Source of the DNA: Apiospora phragmitis
Taxonomy: Eukaryota > Ascomycota > Sordariomycetes > Amphisphaeriales > Apiosporaceae
Assembly: GCA_038363925.1 (NCBI GenBank)
Contig: JAQQWL010000006.1
Coordinates: 4,754,501-4,818,500 of the forward strand
Reading direction: 5' to 3'
Length of the DNA: 64,000 nucleotides
The translations under genes were made by a program, and so were the position numbers. Positions 1 to 11,306 of this stretch are shown here, one piece after another. How positions within the stretch are numbered: the stretch's first letter is position 1; every line of letters starts with the position of its first letter. The notes below the pieces were generated by a model that saw only the letters and a program-made list of their open reading frames with translations, searched no databases and had not been told where the DNA came from.

Positions 1-315
1 CAAACGTCGCTCGACCAGTATCTGGCGCTGACCGATGCGGATATCACCCAACAGATCCTTGAGACCGGGTTCCCGCAACGGCTCTTCGCGCGGTACTTTG
101 AGCATGCTGTCGACGACCATGACAGCAACAACAAGATCCCGGACGACGGGCTGATGCGGCAGGGCGACCCCGTCATGCGCGATCGCGTCGCCGCTGCGCG
201 CGAAGAGGTCTTGCTCAGTCCCCAGTCGTCGACGATGCTGGTCTTGCCGCGGGCCGGGGAGATGGAGATGCGGAGGGTTGGCGTTTGGACTTATGGGAGA
301 TGTGCAAGTAAGTAA
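1..315 (+). CDS. C-terminal fragment of an unrecognised protein (5' truncated by window edge)
   Basis: Frame 1 is open from the first base to a TAA at 313-315, giving about 104 residues with codon use typical of the GC-rich genes here. The peptide is mostly polar, with an Arg/Asp-rich middle (MRDRVAAAREEV) and a VGVWTYGR end. I do not recognise the family. A good intron donor (GTAAGT) lies at 308-313, so the stop may be intronic and the gene may continue downstream; I found no convincing following exon. The following gene is on the opposite strand, so the two are convergent. Confidence 0.5.
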   Translation, partial: QTSLDQYLALTDADITQQILETGFPQRLFARYFEHAVDDHDSNNKIPDDGLMRQGDPVMRDRVAAAREEVLLSPQSSTMLVLPRAGEMEMRRVGVWTYGRCASK

Positions 316-997
316 GCAGAGTGCCCAAACTGACGAAACCTTAAGTACTAATCGGCCTGCCTTTATGATGACGACCTAACAATGCATGCGCGCGCGAACG
401 TGTGAATCCCGGGAGAGGATGAGTGGTAGAATAGGTTGCCCCTTAAGATAGATCGCCATTTGCATTCAGGCCTTCGGAACTTTACAGGGGTGACATTTCT
501 CCTCGCATGCACGGCCTCGGCAGGATAACTCTAGTCGGTAACAGTATTATGGTGAACTGTTCATAAGACGAGCGAAGAGATAGCTTTGGCCCGATAGACA
601 GATCTGGAAACACTACACTAAGCAGTAGCAAGGTAAATTATGTAAGAGCATATAGTAAAATACTTTGACCAAATTACACCCGTTAAGTCATTTTTATTCC
701 TGTCCTTTCCCCTTGTCCTTCTCCTTTGTCCTTTCTTCTTGCCCCTTCCCCTGAGCCCTATCGTATAGATATTAGTAACGTACAGATTCGGTCTATTTCT
801 ATACGATACATGAAATAAAGTCGTACGGTATTAAGCTACGTTTAATTTATAATTACTATGATTTTACACCTCCCTTAATTATAATAACCACTAACTATCG
901 TAATTATATAATATCTCGTGTTGCTGTAATAAATGAAAATCATTTTCAATTTTAAGGGGTTTCTAGAAAAAAACAGAGTATCTCTCAGTCATTTTTG
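316..997. other. Intergenic; AT-rich middle, no gene seen
   Basis: This lies between two convergent genes. From about 640 to 960 the sequence is clearly more AT-rich than the genes on either side. I see no RNA gene, long ORF or repeat that I can support. Confidence 0.6.
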
Positions 998-2153
998 CTA
1001 TGCCGTTGAGTCGACCCCATTGGACGACGCCTCCAGCTCGAATATCCTCGCCACCGCCTCCTTCACCGCCGCCTCGAACGCCATAGCCACATTCCCCGTC
1101 CGCCCCTTGTCCGCGAGCACCTGAAGCCCCCGAGCCGTACAGCCCCCGGGCGTCGCGACCTCCCTGACCAAGTCGTCCGGCGTCTTGCCCTGGGCCAGCA
1201 CCAGCTCGGCAGCGCCCTTGACGGCCTGCGCCGCCATCCGGAGCGCGACGTCCCTGTCGAGGCCCGCGGCCCCGGCCCCGGCCCCGGCCGCGATCCCCTG
1301 GAGCACGGGGGCGAGGAACCCGACGGCGCAGCCCGCCGTCACGGTGCCGACGGCCATGAGCTCGCGGGGCAGCTCGGTCACGTGGCCGATGGCGCCCAGG
1401 ATCCAGTCGGTTAGTACGTTGTACCGCTCTGGGAAGTTGGCGGGCCGCGGGTTGACGATGCTCTCGGACTGGCCCACGAGGCTGGCGGCGTTGGGCATGG
1501 CGTGCACGAAGTAGTAGTCCTCTCTTCTGATCCTTCTGTCGGCAGCAACAGCAGCAGCAGCGCCGTTGGAAGAAGGAGAAGGAGAAGAAGAAGAAGAAGA
1601 AGAAGAAGAACGACGACAGATCAGACCCCACAGCACCGCGTCCGTGATGCCCGCGCAGATGTTTAGCACGAGTTTCCCACGCAGCGCGTCGACCATGCCC
1701 TCCTCGGCCACGACGTCCGCAACCTGCGATGGCTGGCAGCCCAGGAGGACTACGGTGGACTGGCGCACGGCCTCGACGTTGCGACCGGCGCCGCATATAA
1801 CCTCGACCGACCTTTTCTGCTGCTGCTTCGTAGCTGTAGAATCGTCGACGACGACGTACACAGCGAAGCGGTCCTTCAGGCGTGAGGCGCTCTCGGGAGT
1901 GCGGACGCAGGCCAAGAAGCGTGTGGGCAGCAGCAGCATTCCGCGGGAGTCGCCGACGTCTCTTGCACCTAGCTGCTCGTCGCTCAGTTCAAGCACGCGC
2001 TGAAGTATGACGCTGCCGAGGCTACCTAATATATCCCGACAGTTTGGCTGTTAGTGGTGCCAGACAAGGAGAGGGGGTAAGTAGATGTGGGCGGGGTTGT
2101 TGAGCCGTACCGCAGCCGATGATGGCCATCGTAGGTTCCAGTCCACCAGTCAT
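998..2153 (-). CDS. Pyrroline-5-carboxylate reductase-like oxidoreductase (ProC family), two exons
   Basis: The family reduces pyrroline-5-carboxylate to proline with NAD(P)H; some fungal paralogues sit in metabolite clusters. Exon 1 is 2153-2111 and exon 2 is 2025-998, with an 85-bp intron (2110-2026, donor GTACGG, acceptor TTAG). Splicing joins MAIIGCG to SLGSVIL and recreates the Rossmann motif GCGSLG at about residues 13-18, which supports the start and the splice. The C-terminal half carries family signatures: HAMPNAASLVGQSES and TPGGCTARGL (about residue 307). The product is about 356 aa, longer than the usual 270-290, largely because of a low-complexity insert of about 9 Ser then Ala-rich residues encoded by a GAA/TTC microsatellite near 1565-1610. 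It lies next to the MFS exporter on the same strand and near the NRPS, suggesting an accessory rather than housekeeping ProC. No frameshift is seen. Confidence 0.85.
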
Positions 2154-2910
2154 CTTGAGTTTGATTTAAGTAATCCCCTGTGTTGAGTGGCAATGCTGTG
2201 TGAGGTTTGATTTTTCTATCTTGGAAGTCTTTTACGATCTCGGTTGAGGGAGCTATTCGGACCGCCCCCTGTCTCTACGTACATGTGCAAGGTGGCGTAA
2301 CAACTGGGTAGCGCATGTACCATGAGTGAGTTTGAGTGTGACTTTTCAATGGACGGTAATGTTCTTACTGTCAACTATGAATCCTCAGATGATGCATGGA
2401 TTCGTGGGATTTCGGAGGGGTGCGGAGCTAACAAGATGCTGACCGGACCTTCTGCATACGGCGACGCGGAGTTACATCGGCGAAGCAGCGGATGTTGCCC
2501 GATGCTGATCTCCTGCCTTTCTTTGATAGCGCGGGCCTAACGACGGAGCAAGCGAAACCAGGCTACTACGGCGGTCAGCTTACGCCCGTGGCACGGCCAC
2601 GTAATTACTGTCACAGTCATGTAGCATGCCTTTTGTGGTTTTCCTCATCAGAGGATTTTCTTGCAGGTGACAAGCTGGGATTGTATGCAGTCGGGTGGGC
2701 TCCGCTGCTGACGCTTTTACCCTATAACCATCGTTTCTGACAGATGTTGAAGAAACGGACACTACAATAATTAACAGTGTTTACGTTACGATATATGATG
2801 AATTAAGACCCAATCACAGAGGAAGGGCCGGCGGCACGTTCTCGATTCCGTCATTGTTTCTTGACTTAGAATCGTGAGATATACTAATAACACTTGAGCG
2901 GTCCGAACAT
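2154..2910. other. Intergenic between two minus-strand genes; unrecognised short ORFs
   Basis: This region holds the promoter of the P5CR-like gene at its left side. Two overlapping plus-strand ORFs (about 2322-2540 and 2492-2740) have no recognisable domain. The second has coding-like composition (ADLLPFFDSAGLTTEQAKPGYY), so a decayed gene remnant is possible. I would not annotate a protein. Confidence 0.4.
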
Positions 2911-4660
2911 TTAAGGGGGTAAACCAGTTCGAAGTATCCTCTGGTAGAATCCGTACAATTTCAATGCTGCATCTTCTTGAAACCCGAGCCCGAATCCAAA
3001 TAGAGCGGACAGAGCTCCGGCCGCCACCGCTACATAGAAACACTGCGAGATGGCCAGACTAAACGCATCCCGGAAAACATCATGCTGGCCAGGGGGCGCC
3101 AAATTGATGATCTCCGTCGCGCCCGTGTTGGTGATCATCTCGCGCGTGAGCCGGCCGTCGGCCTCGTGGAGCTGCGCATATACGCGCGACGCGAAGACGT
3201 TTTGCGTGACGCTCAGCATCACGGCCGACCCGAGCGCCTGGAACAGGGTGACGGCCGCGATGGCGGTGGGGATGTCGCCCGGCCCGAGCCCGATCTGGAC
3301 GACGACGGCGCCCTGCTGCATGCCCAGCCCAACGCCGACGCCGACCAGGGTCTGGTACCCGATCCACTCGCCCGACCCGCTGCTCGGCGTGATGGTGCTC
3401 AGCAAGCCCGCGCCCGCGGCGGAGACGAGGGCGGACAGGAAGACGGCGGGCGCGTAGTGGCCCGTCTTGGCCACGACGACGCCCGAGACCAGCGAGCAGA
3501 GCACGGCGGCCGCGATGATGGGGATCAGCCGGATGCCCGAGTCGCGGGCGCGCACGCCCGCGACGGCCTGGAACCAGATGGGCAGGAAGTAGGCGACGAC
3601 GTAGTACACGCTGTCGAGCAGGAAGGCGTACAGGGAGGCGCAGACGACGCGGCGCATGCGGGCGATGCGCGGCGGCAGCGTGCCGCGCTCGCCGAGCCAC
3701 GCCTGCACGGCCGCGAACGCGAGCAGCAGCAGGCCGAAGGCCACGAGCAGGGCGATGGGCGCCGGCGCGGCCCAGCCCAGAAAACCGCTGACGTGCAGCG
3801 CGAAGAAGAGGCAGATAATGGCGCCCGTGAACAGCGACAGGCCGAGGGGGTCCAACATCAGGGCCCAGTCGGCCGCGGACCGCAGCCGCCGGTTTTCGTC
3901 GTCCTTGGACGTGTCGGTGGTGGGGGGCGGGTGGTACAGGAGCAAAGTGGCGAGCGCGGCGGCGGCGCCGAGCGGAAGGTTGATGTAGAAGCACCAGCGC
4001 CAGGTGAGGCGGCTGTCGGTCAAGACCCCCTCCCAACAAGGGGCCGCAGACGGCGGCGACGCCGTAGATGCTGCCCACGGAGGAGGTGTAGATGGCGCGC
4101 TGGCGCAGGGGCACGACCTGGGAGACGACGATGAGGACGCCGCTGACGATGCCGCTGGCGCCGATGCCCGCGACCACGCGGCCGGCGATGAGGGCGGCGG
4201 ACGACGGGGCCGAGCCGCTGACAGCGCTGCCCACCTCGAAGACGAGCAGCGACGAGAGGAGAACCCACTTGCTCGACAGGTGCTTGTAGAGCTTGCCGAA
4301 GGTGAGCTGGAAGCACGCCATGGTCATCATGTAGCCCGAGCCGTACCACCCGACGTCGTTGAGCGAGCGGAAGTCGTCGGTGATGCGCGGGATGGCCGTC
4401 GCGATGATGGACTCGTCAAGCGCCATCAGGAACACCGACAGGGCCATGGCGAGGCTCAGCGTGGCGAACTGCAGGCGGTTGAGGTGCTGCACGCCCGTCT
4501 CGTCATTGCTACTACTACTACTCTCGCCGACATCATCGACGGAGGTCTTTCCAGGACCATCTTCGACAGATTCTGGAAATGTATCGGTTGACTCAGGAAC
4601 GGTCTTTTCCAGGTCAGGGGTACAGACCTGGAAATCATCCTCCACTCTCTGGATCTTCAT
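2911..4660 (-). CDS. MFS drug:H+ antiporter, DHA2-type exporter, with a single-base frameshift
   Basis: Proton-driven efflux permeases of this type span the membrane 14 times and often export cluster products. The N-terminal about 65 residues are acidic and soluble. Then come LDESIIATAIPRITDDF (TM1 DHA2 signature), GKLYKHLSSKWVLLSS (motif A-like loop), GRVVAGIGASG and GPLLGG. At GPLLGG the reading frame moves by one base: the minus-strand run GGGAGGGGG (4026-4034) appears to hold one extra G. The next frame continues without loss as VLTDSRLTWRWCFYINLPLGAAA, the standard DHA2 TM5-6 motif, and runs through further hydrophobic spans to a stop at 2911. Removing one base gives exactly 583 codons (582 aa), so no intron is needed. 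It is probably an assembly indel, otherwise a pseudogene. It is divergent from the NRPS across a shared upstream region. Confidence 0.88.
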
Positions 4661-5022
4661 TCTGTGAACCGATGCCTTTCTCGTTCCGGGGAAACGGGAG
4701 ACAGAAAAGCTATTTCACGACCCCTCCTGGGCCCTTGCTGGGTACCGAGAGATTTGGAAGGGATGAGGAGGAGATCAACGAAGCGGTCAACGCCGGAAAA
4801 CGGAACTAGCGCGCTTATTGCATGGCTACTACGCGACCATGTACTGTATATTACAGTGTGAAACATCCTTGCATAATCCGCAGTGCTATTTGCTGACAGA
4901 AGGAAGGTGGTATTCCCCCTCTCCCGGGACGGAGTGCATCAATACCACCTTGACCAGCGCCTTTCCCTATTGGAGCTGGAAACGGCATGCTGTTCCACCC
5001 CCTGGTCTCCCGAACCTTTCAG
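4661..5022. promoter_or_regulatory. Divergent upstream region between MFS exporter and NRPS
   Basis: This non-coding stretch lies upstream of the MFS start at 4660. It faces the plus-strand NRPS, so a shared bidirectional promoter is plausible for an exporter and synthetase pair. I identify no specific operator by eye. Confidence 0.35.
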
Positions 5023-5556
5023 ATGAGAATTAAGATCATCGAATTCGTCCCCGCGAAATCCGGGCTGTCAGGATTCGCGGATACTGCCGTTCTACCTCAT
5101 CCGTTCTTTGGAGTCGAGTTTGCGTTGAACTAGGATTATGGTTTTCATCACAAGGTAAGTACTTATCCAGATCCGTTCCCTAGAAGTACTTCAAGGCATG
5201 TAGTTACGCCGCCTGGCGGTCAAGAACAACAGAGATACAGTGGTGTAGTAGGACTATGCATGTATGCGCATCTCGTTTCAGAAGTGAGATTTTAGTAGAC
5301 CAGAAGAGCAGAAATCAAGAAGCTGCATCCCCCGTATAGCAAGTGGGACGGCACGCATGTAGCTACGCAGTTGCTACAAAATGCCGACGGTTTGGGAATG
5401 GCAAGCGCTTATCCGACGATGTCCGACATCGCTTAACTGCCCCTCGCCTACTACCGCCGAGACATCTCGGTGTTTACGGGCGACCAGTGGCTTGCCTATA
5501 CCGTCATGGAGTCATTTCTCCGTGGTTAGGATAAGTTCAGCAACATGTCAATTATC
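5023..5556 (+). pseudogene. Coding-like stretch with in-frame stops, upstream of the NRPS
   Basis: One frame reads well in two blocks. Block A (ATG 5023 to a donor-like GTAAGT at 5155) includes KSGLSGFADTAVLPHPFFG. Block B (about 5320-5526) includes KWDGTHVATQLLQNADGLG and AYYRRDISVFTGDQWLAYT. The frame is broken by TAG 5131, TAA 5434 and TAG 5527. All three stops are what C-to-T changes would make from CAG or CAA. I do not recognise the family. It could be a decayed separate gene or decayed 5' exons of the NRPS. Intron-exon joins between the blocks could not be resolved. Confidence 0.35.
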
Positions 5557-5647
5557 TGCTGAAATCGACCTCCTCACAGCTTTCAGCGAGCCGTCCGCAC
5601 CAGAAGACCAACAAGCCCAAGTCTTTAAGTCGTTGCAGCAGGCAAAA

Positions 5648-8600
5648 ATGACTTATACCACCATTACCCCTATCTTTAGAGGCAGCGGCGGTGACGGCCA
5701 GTTCATTGAAGCCCTCAAGCTCAGCTTTTCTATCGCACTTCACCACTTCTATGACGCGGGCGAATATGTTGTCTTTCGTGAAGACATCGACCTGAGCGGG
5801 ACGACCAACCAGAATGGGGATGGCGAACCCAAGAAGAAGAATAGCGGAAGTGGCAAAAGAGTTACATATGACCCCCATATGTATCAGAACGTCTCATGCT
5901 CCGAAGCCTTGGAGTACTCATTCTCATCTTCAAATGGTGATGTGGGCCCCTTGACGAGCCTGGCCGATAGCGAAAAGGGGAGAAATCCTATCAGTACACC
6001 TTACCTTAAGGTTTTCAACTGCGACTCACCTGCCCCATTGAACAATGAAACCCAATATGATGATATCGGCGTAAGTTCGTCCAAAGACAGATGGTCAAAT
6101 CCTGCTTCGTGTCCGAAAAGCTAACCGCGTATCACCCCGTAGTACAATCTCCTCATCTACGTGCAGTGCACAAAGAACGCCTACAAAGCCTCGCTCCGCT
6201 ACAACGAGTCCGCATACTCGGACTTCCAGATGCGGGGGTTCGCCAGGACGCTGGAGAGGCTAGTAAGCACCATCGTCGAGACGCCATCGGCTCCCGTCTC
6301 CGTCTGGAGCTCGCGGGCGACGAGGACCGCCACATGATCGGCGACTGGAACCGGGAGCTCACGGTCGCCGAGCGGGCCTGCCTGCACCACCTGGTAGAGC
6401 GGACGACGAGGAGCCGGCCCGATGACCCTGCGATCGTTTCCTGGGACGGCACGCTGACATATCGGGAGCTGGATTCCCTCGCAAGCAGACTAGCTTCCCA
6501 TCTTAGTACCAAGTACGACGTAGGCCCGGGGAAGAGGGTTCCCCTCTGTTCGAAAAGTCGCTATACATGGTGGTCGCGATGCTGGGCGTGCTGAAGGCCG
6601 GCGGCGCCTACTGCTGTCTAGACCCGGCCCATCCCCGGGCTCGTCATGAGTACATCATCAACTCCGTCAACGCTTCGCTGATCATAGCCTCTCCACACCA
6701 GGCCCACCTGTTTGAGGGGATCACAGATGCCACCACCGTATTGACACTCAACGGGCACGCCCTAGATTCCCTGCTTCCTCCCCCGGCGGCAGCCTCCTCA
6801 GCCTCCTCCTTCTCTTGCGCCACCGTCGCTCCCGACGACACGTGCATGATCGCCTTCACGTCCGGCAGCACCGGCGTGCCCAAGGGCATCGTGCACACCC
6901 ACCGTACCGTGACGACGGGCCTCATCGAGAGCGCGCCGCGACAGCATCTAAACCAACCGGGGACGCGCGTGTTCCAGTGGGCGGCGTACACGTTCGACGT
7001 GAGCCTGTCGGAGATCTTCGGCCCGCTGCTGCACGGCGGCGTCGTGTGCGTGCCCTCGGAGGACGCGCGGCTGAACGACGTCGCGGGCGCCATGAACCGG
7101 ATGCGGTGCGAGTGGGCCTTCTTCACGCCGACCTTCTCGCGCTTTTTTCGTCGTTGCGGCGACGTGCCCTCCCTCCAGGTCCTGGCCATGGGTGGCGAGG
7201 CCGTCCTGGACGACGACATCAACGCTTGGGTCGGCCGCGTCCGGAGCGTGCTGCAGGTGTACGGCCCCGCCGAGTGCGTGACGTGGTTCATTAAGGAGTA
7301 CACGGAGCCCACGCACACGACCATTTCCTTCGGGAAGCCGACCAATGTGCACGGCTGGATTGTCGACCCCGACAACGAGGAGAGGCTGATGCCGGTCGGG
7401 GCAGTGGGCGAGCTGTTGATCGAGGGGCCGGGGGTGCTTGTAGAGTATCTCAACGACGCCGTCAAGAACAAGTCTGCCTTTGTGCAGGCGCCGCCCCAAT
7501 GGCGGAAAGATATAGGTGCTCCTTGCACTGACAGGATATACAAATCCGGTGATCTCATACGGTACCTACCCAATGGTGAAATGGCCTATATTGGACGCAA
7601 GGACGCCATGGTCAAGCTGCGCGGCCAACGCATTGACCTGGGGGAGATCGAATCGGTACTACGAGTCGCCCTGGGAGACACCGCTGACGTCGCGGTCGAT
7701 GTAGTCGTGCCGACCGGCAAGAACCGCGACCAGGCGCTCGTGGCATTCGTCCGACTCAGAGAACAAGCAGCAGCTGCACAGGAGACACTGGCAGAGCTGG
7801 TACCGTCATTGCAGGTCCAGTTGAGAAATAACCTGCCAGAGTTTATGGTGCCTCGTATATTCTATCACATGGAGGAGTTCCCCTACAACGCCTCTCGAAA
7901 ACTCGACCGCAAAGCACTTCGCGAATTTGGCTCATCGTTGACCATCGACGCCCTGATGCAACCAAGCGCTGCAGCGGCAGCTGAGAAGAACGGGACCCCA
8001 CATAATTCAACGACCTTCACGCCCGCTGAGAAGTGCTTCCAAACGCTGTGGGCGACCCTGCTGCATGTGGAGCCGTCCGAGGTCAAGCTTGACGATAACT
8101 TCTTCGCTCTCGGTGGTTCATCCCTCTCGGCCATCAGGTTTATCGCAGCCGCCCGAGATGCTGGGTACTCGATCACATACACCGGTATCTTCAAGAACCC
8201 GACGCTGGGAGAAGTCGCCAGGAGCGCCACCCCAAAAGTGGAACGGCAATCGGGTGAAGAGACCATTGCGCCTTTCGCACTGGTCCGAGAAGACCGCCGG
8301 AGTGTCGTGTTAGAGGAGGCCAGCACCCAGTGTGCAGTAGCAGAAGCGGACATTGTGGAAGTGGTTCCATCCACACCACAACAAGAAGGCCTATGGGCGC
8401 TGTCCCTAGCCAGCGACGGTAACTACGGGAGCTACATCCCCCACTTCACTATCCGGCTACGCGAGGCGACCGACGTAGCCAGGCTCTGCACGGCCTGGAA
8501 AACGGTGGCAAACAATGCTGCTTTCATGCGGTCGCGCTTTGTCCAGTCCAACGACGGTGCGTATCAGGTCGTGCTGAAGAGTGCCGCAGCTTGGAAAGAA

Positions 8601-11306
8601 GGGGTCTCGGTGCAGGACTTTGTTCAGTCGGAATTGAACGAACCCGTGGACTTCGGCAAACCCATCACTAGCTATGGACTCATAAGGGATGAGCCTTCTC
8701 TGAAGCCTGCCTTCGGCTTCTCTAATGATTTGATTGTGTGGCAATCCCACCATGGGCTCTACGACGGCCACTCCGTCGTCTTGTTTCTCAACGCTGTGGC
8801 CGAGGTCTATCGCGGAGATACTTTCGGGCCCGAAGTCCCGTTCACGCGGTTCATCCAGCATCTACAGACGGTGGACGAGGGCGCATGCCGAGATTTCTGG
8901 AGATCGCGATACGACGGGAGCAAGGCCGCCACAAATTTCCCCCAGATACCCTACCCGACCTACAGACCGCGGCCGTCCGGCTTTTACCGGAGATCCATCG
9001 TCTTCCAGCAGCCTGGCCACTCGTGCATCACCAAGGCCAACGTGCTGCGCGCGGCGCTTGCACTGACCATTGCGCAAGTGACCGGTGCCTCCAACGTCAA
9101 TTTCCTCGAGACGCTGGACGGCCGCTCCGTCGCCGTGCCGGGCGTCGAGTCCATCATTGGCCCGACGTTCAACACGGTTCCGCGCAGCACGGCTGTCGAT
9201 CTCGGCCTGACCGTGGAGCAGTTCTTGCTGCGCATGCAGGACACCAGCACCGAGATGATGTCGTACTCCCTGTACGGCCTGCAGAATATATGCACGCTGT
9301 CGCCTCAGTGCGCGTCCGCATGCGAATTCCAGTCGCTGCTGGTCATCGAGCCGACGTATTTGCGCGAGTACACCGATGTTTTTGAGTTCGACGAGACCGG
9401 AAGGGGTATCCACAGATTCACCAGCGACTGCATTCTCTGGAAATGTGACATGCATGATGATGGGGTTGAGCTCGCCACCAGTTTCGATGAGCACGTCATC
9501 GGTGCTAGGGAGCTGAGATGGGTGGTCAACCTGTTCGAGGAGAACCTTTACTTCCTTTGCAGCGGGGAGCAATCTCTGCCATTATCAGCCAATCCGGCCA
9601 CGCCAATTGCGTCGCACGCACTTGCGGGTAGGGTAGCCGGTAATGGAATTGCTACGGCCTCTGTGCCTGCTGTTACAAAAGGGTCAACACCCGCGCTGCT
9701 AAACGGTGTTAGTAGTCAAGTGTCGCAGCTACTGAAGAAGGCATGGGTCGGCACGCTTGGTGTCGAAGAAGATAAGTTCTCTTCAAGCGATAACTTCTTC
9801 CTCAAGGGAGGTAACTCGATCCGGGCCATGGAGTTTGTCGCGGCAGCTAGAGCTCTGGGAATATATATCACTGTCGCCAAAGTGTTCCAGAATCCGTCTT
9901 TCCATGCCCTGGTTCAAGTAGCGGCTTTGCAGAACATCGAAAGGGACGACGACTGTCTGTCATTCTCGCTATTGGGTCCGCACTATACCAAGGACGAACT
10001 CGTCAGAGTGGCAGTCATGCAATGTAATATTAGCTCTTCCGAGATCGAGGATATCTTGCCTGCAACTCCTTTACAAGCGGAATTCATGGCGTCTTCCATC
10101 AGTAAAACGGGCGCCTGGATGGCTCAAACCCAGTACACCTTCCCGGAAGACATGTCAGTTGAATCGATAAAATCCATCTGGACCAATATCCACGAACACT
10201 ACCGCACGCTGCGCACTCGTCTTGTTCAAACCTCTCTCGGGGTCTACCAGGTGGTCACACGATCACCACCTCTGTGGCGCGAGTTTGGCAATAGTTCAGC
10301 TTTCATGGAAGCAGACCGTGAGATAACCATGAAGTATGGGGATGCCCTGACGCGATACGCAATTGGCCCAGCCACGTCGACTGACGGCGGGCGACGGATG
10401 GTTTTCACAATGCATCACTCCATCTATGATGGCTTCACGCTGGACAAGTTGCTTCACGGTCTGGATCAGGCGATGCATGGGCATCAGCTTCCCCCAGCGC
10501 CGACAAGTACGCTCTTCATGCGGCACATTGCTTCTATCGACGAGGCAGCAGCCAAGTCGTTTTGGCAAAAGTATCTCTCGGGCTACTCGGGCAGGGACGC
10601 ATTCTCACCTCGGGCGGGCGCATCCCATGTTCCTGAAGCCGACCGCACGTTGAAGATTGGGATTAAGCTTCCTACTCAACGCGAATGGCCTTCCATTACC
10701 CTGCCCACGATCATCTTAGGGGCGTGGGCCCTAGTGGTTGGCTACTGCACTGGCGAGGTGGAAGACGTTGCATTTGGCACGAGAGTGTCTGGTAGGAGTG
10801 CGCCGGTGCAGTCTATTCTGGACATGCTGGAACCGACCATCGCGCACATCCCGGTGCGCGTCAAGATATCTCGTAATCAATCAGTGGAGAATTTCCTGCA
10901 TCAGCTCCAGATCGAACAGTCGGATGTCATGGCCTTCGAGCAAATTGGTCTTGCCAAGATTGCGGCCTACGTCGAGGACTGCCGGGCGGCCTGTTCGTTC
11001 CAGAACATGTTGGTGATCCAAAGACCAAGCGAAGAAGTGGTGGATGAACTCGGGCAGCAGTTCGGGGTGCACGAAGAGTTGTCCGACTACAAGTATTTCA
11101 GCGACTGGGCGCTTTTGGTGGACGTGTTTCCGTCGCTTGCCGGAGATGGAGCTCAGCTGGTGTTCTGTTACGATTCCTCTATTCTTAGCGACGGGCGGAT
11201 TCGGGAAATGGCGCAGCGGTTAGAACGGGCCATCGCTCTTCTGGCATCGTCCAAAGACGGCATAGCCGGTACCATAGCGGCAATAAGGTCGGATATAGAT
11301 CTATGA
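5648..11306 (+). CDS. Monomodular NRPS, (C remnant)-A-T-C-T-C, siderophore-synthetase-like
   Basis: It would activate one amino acid and condense or cyclise it on two carrier domains. The N-terminus holds a shrunken condensation remnant (FSIALHHFYDAGEYVVF; then YNLLIYVQCTKNAYKASL), split by an intron at 6071-6142 (GTAAGT, branch GCTAACC, TAG). Adenylation motifs: A2 LKAGGAYCCLDP, A3 FTSGSTGVPKG (about 6852), A4 FDVSLSEIF (about 6993), A5 VYGPAEC, A7 YKSGDLIRY, A8 GRKDAMVKLRGQR and A10 NASRKLDRKAL. T1 is FALGGSSLSAI (about 8110). C1 has an intact HHGLYDG (8748). T2 is LKGGNSIRAM (about 9806). C2 has an intact HHSIYDG (10413). Two frame changes occur. Near 6304 there is a one-base deletion, or alternatively a 47-nt intron at 6263-6309 that also restores frame. 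Near 6548 a one-base loss inside the A domain (VPLC/FEKSLYM) has no intron explanation. The A-T-C-T-C order resembles SidD/NPS6-type extracellular siderophore synthetases. The start is uncertain (ATG 5648 chosen, 5381 also possible). Length after correction is about 1,850 aa. Confidence 0.85.

Noticed and set aside
2322..2740. Possible small secreted or enzyme fragment
   Set aside because: Two overlapping frames with no domain, signal peptide or splice signals that join them.
3082..4134. Long plus-strand frame rich in Arg, Asp and Gly opposite the MFS gene
   Set aside because: A GC-rich antisense shadow; the minus strand carries clear MFS motifs.
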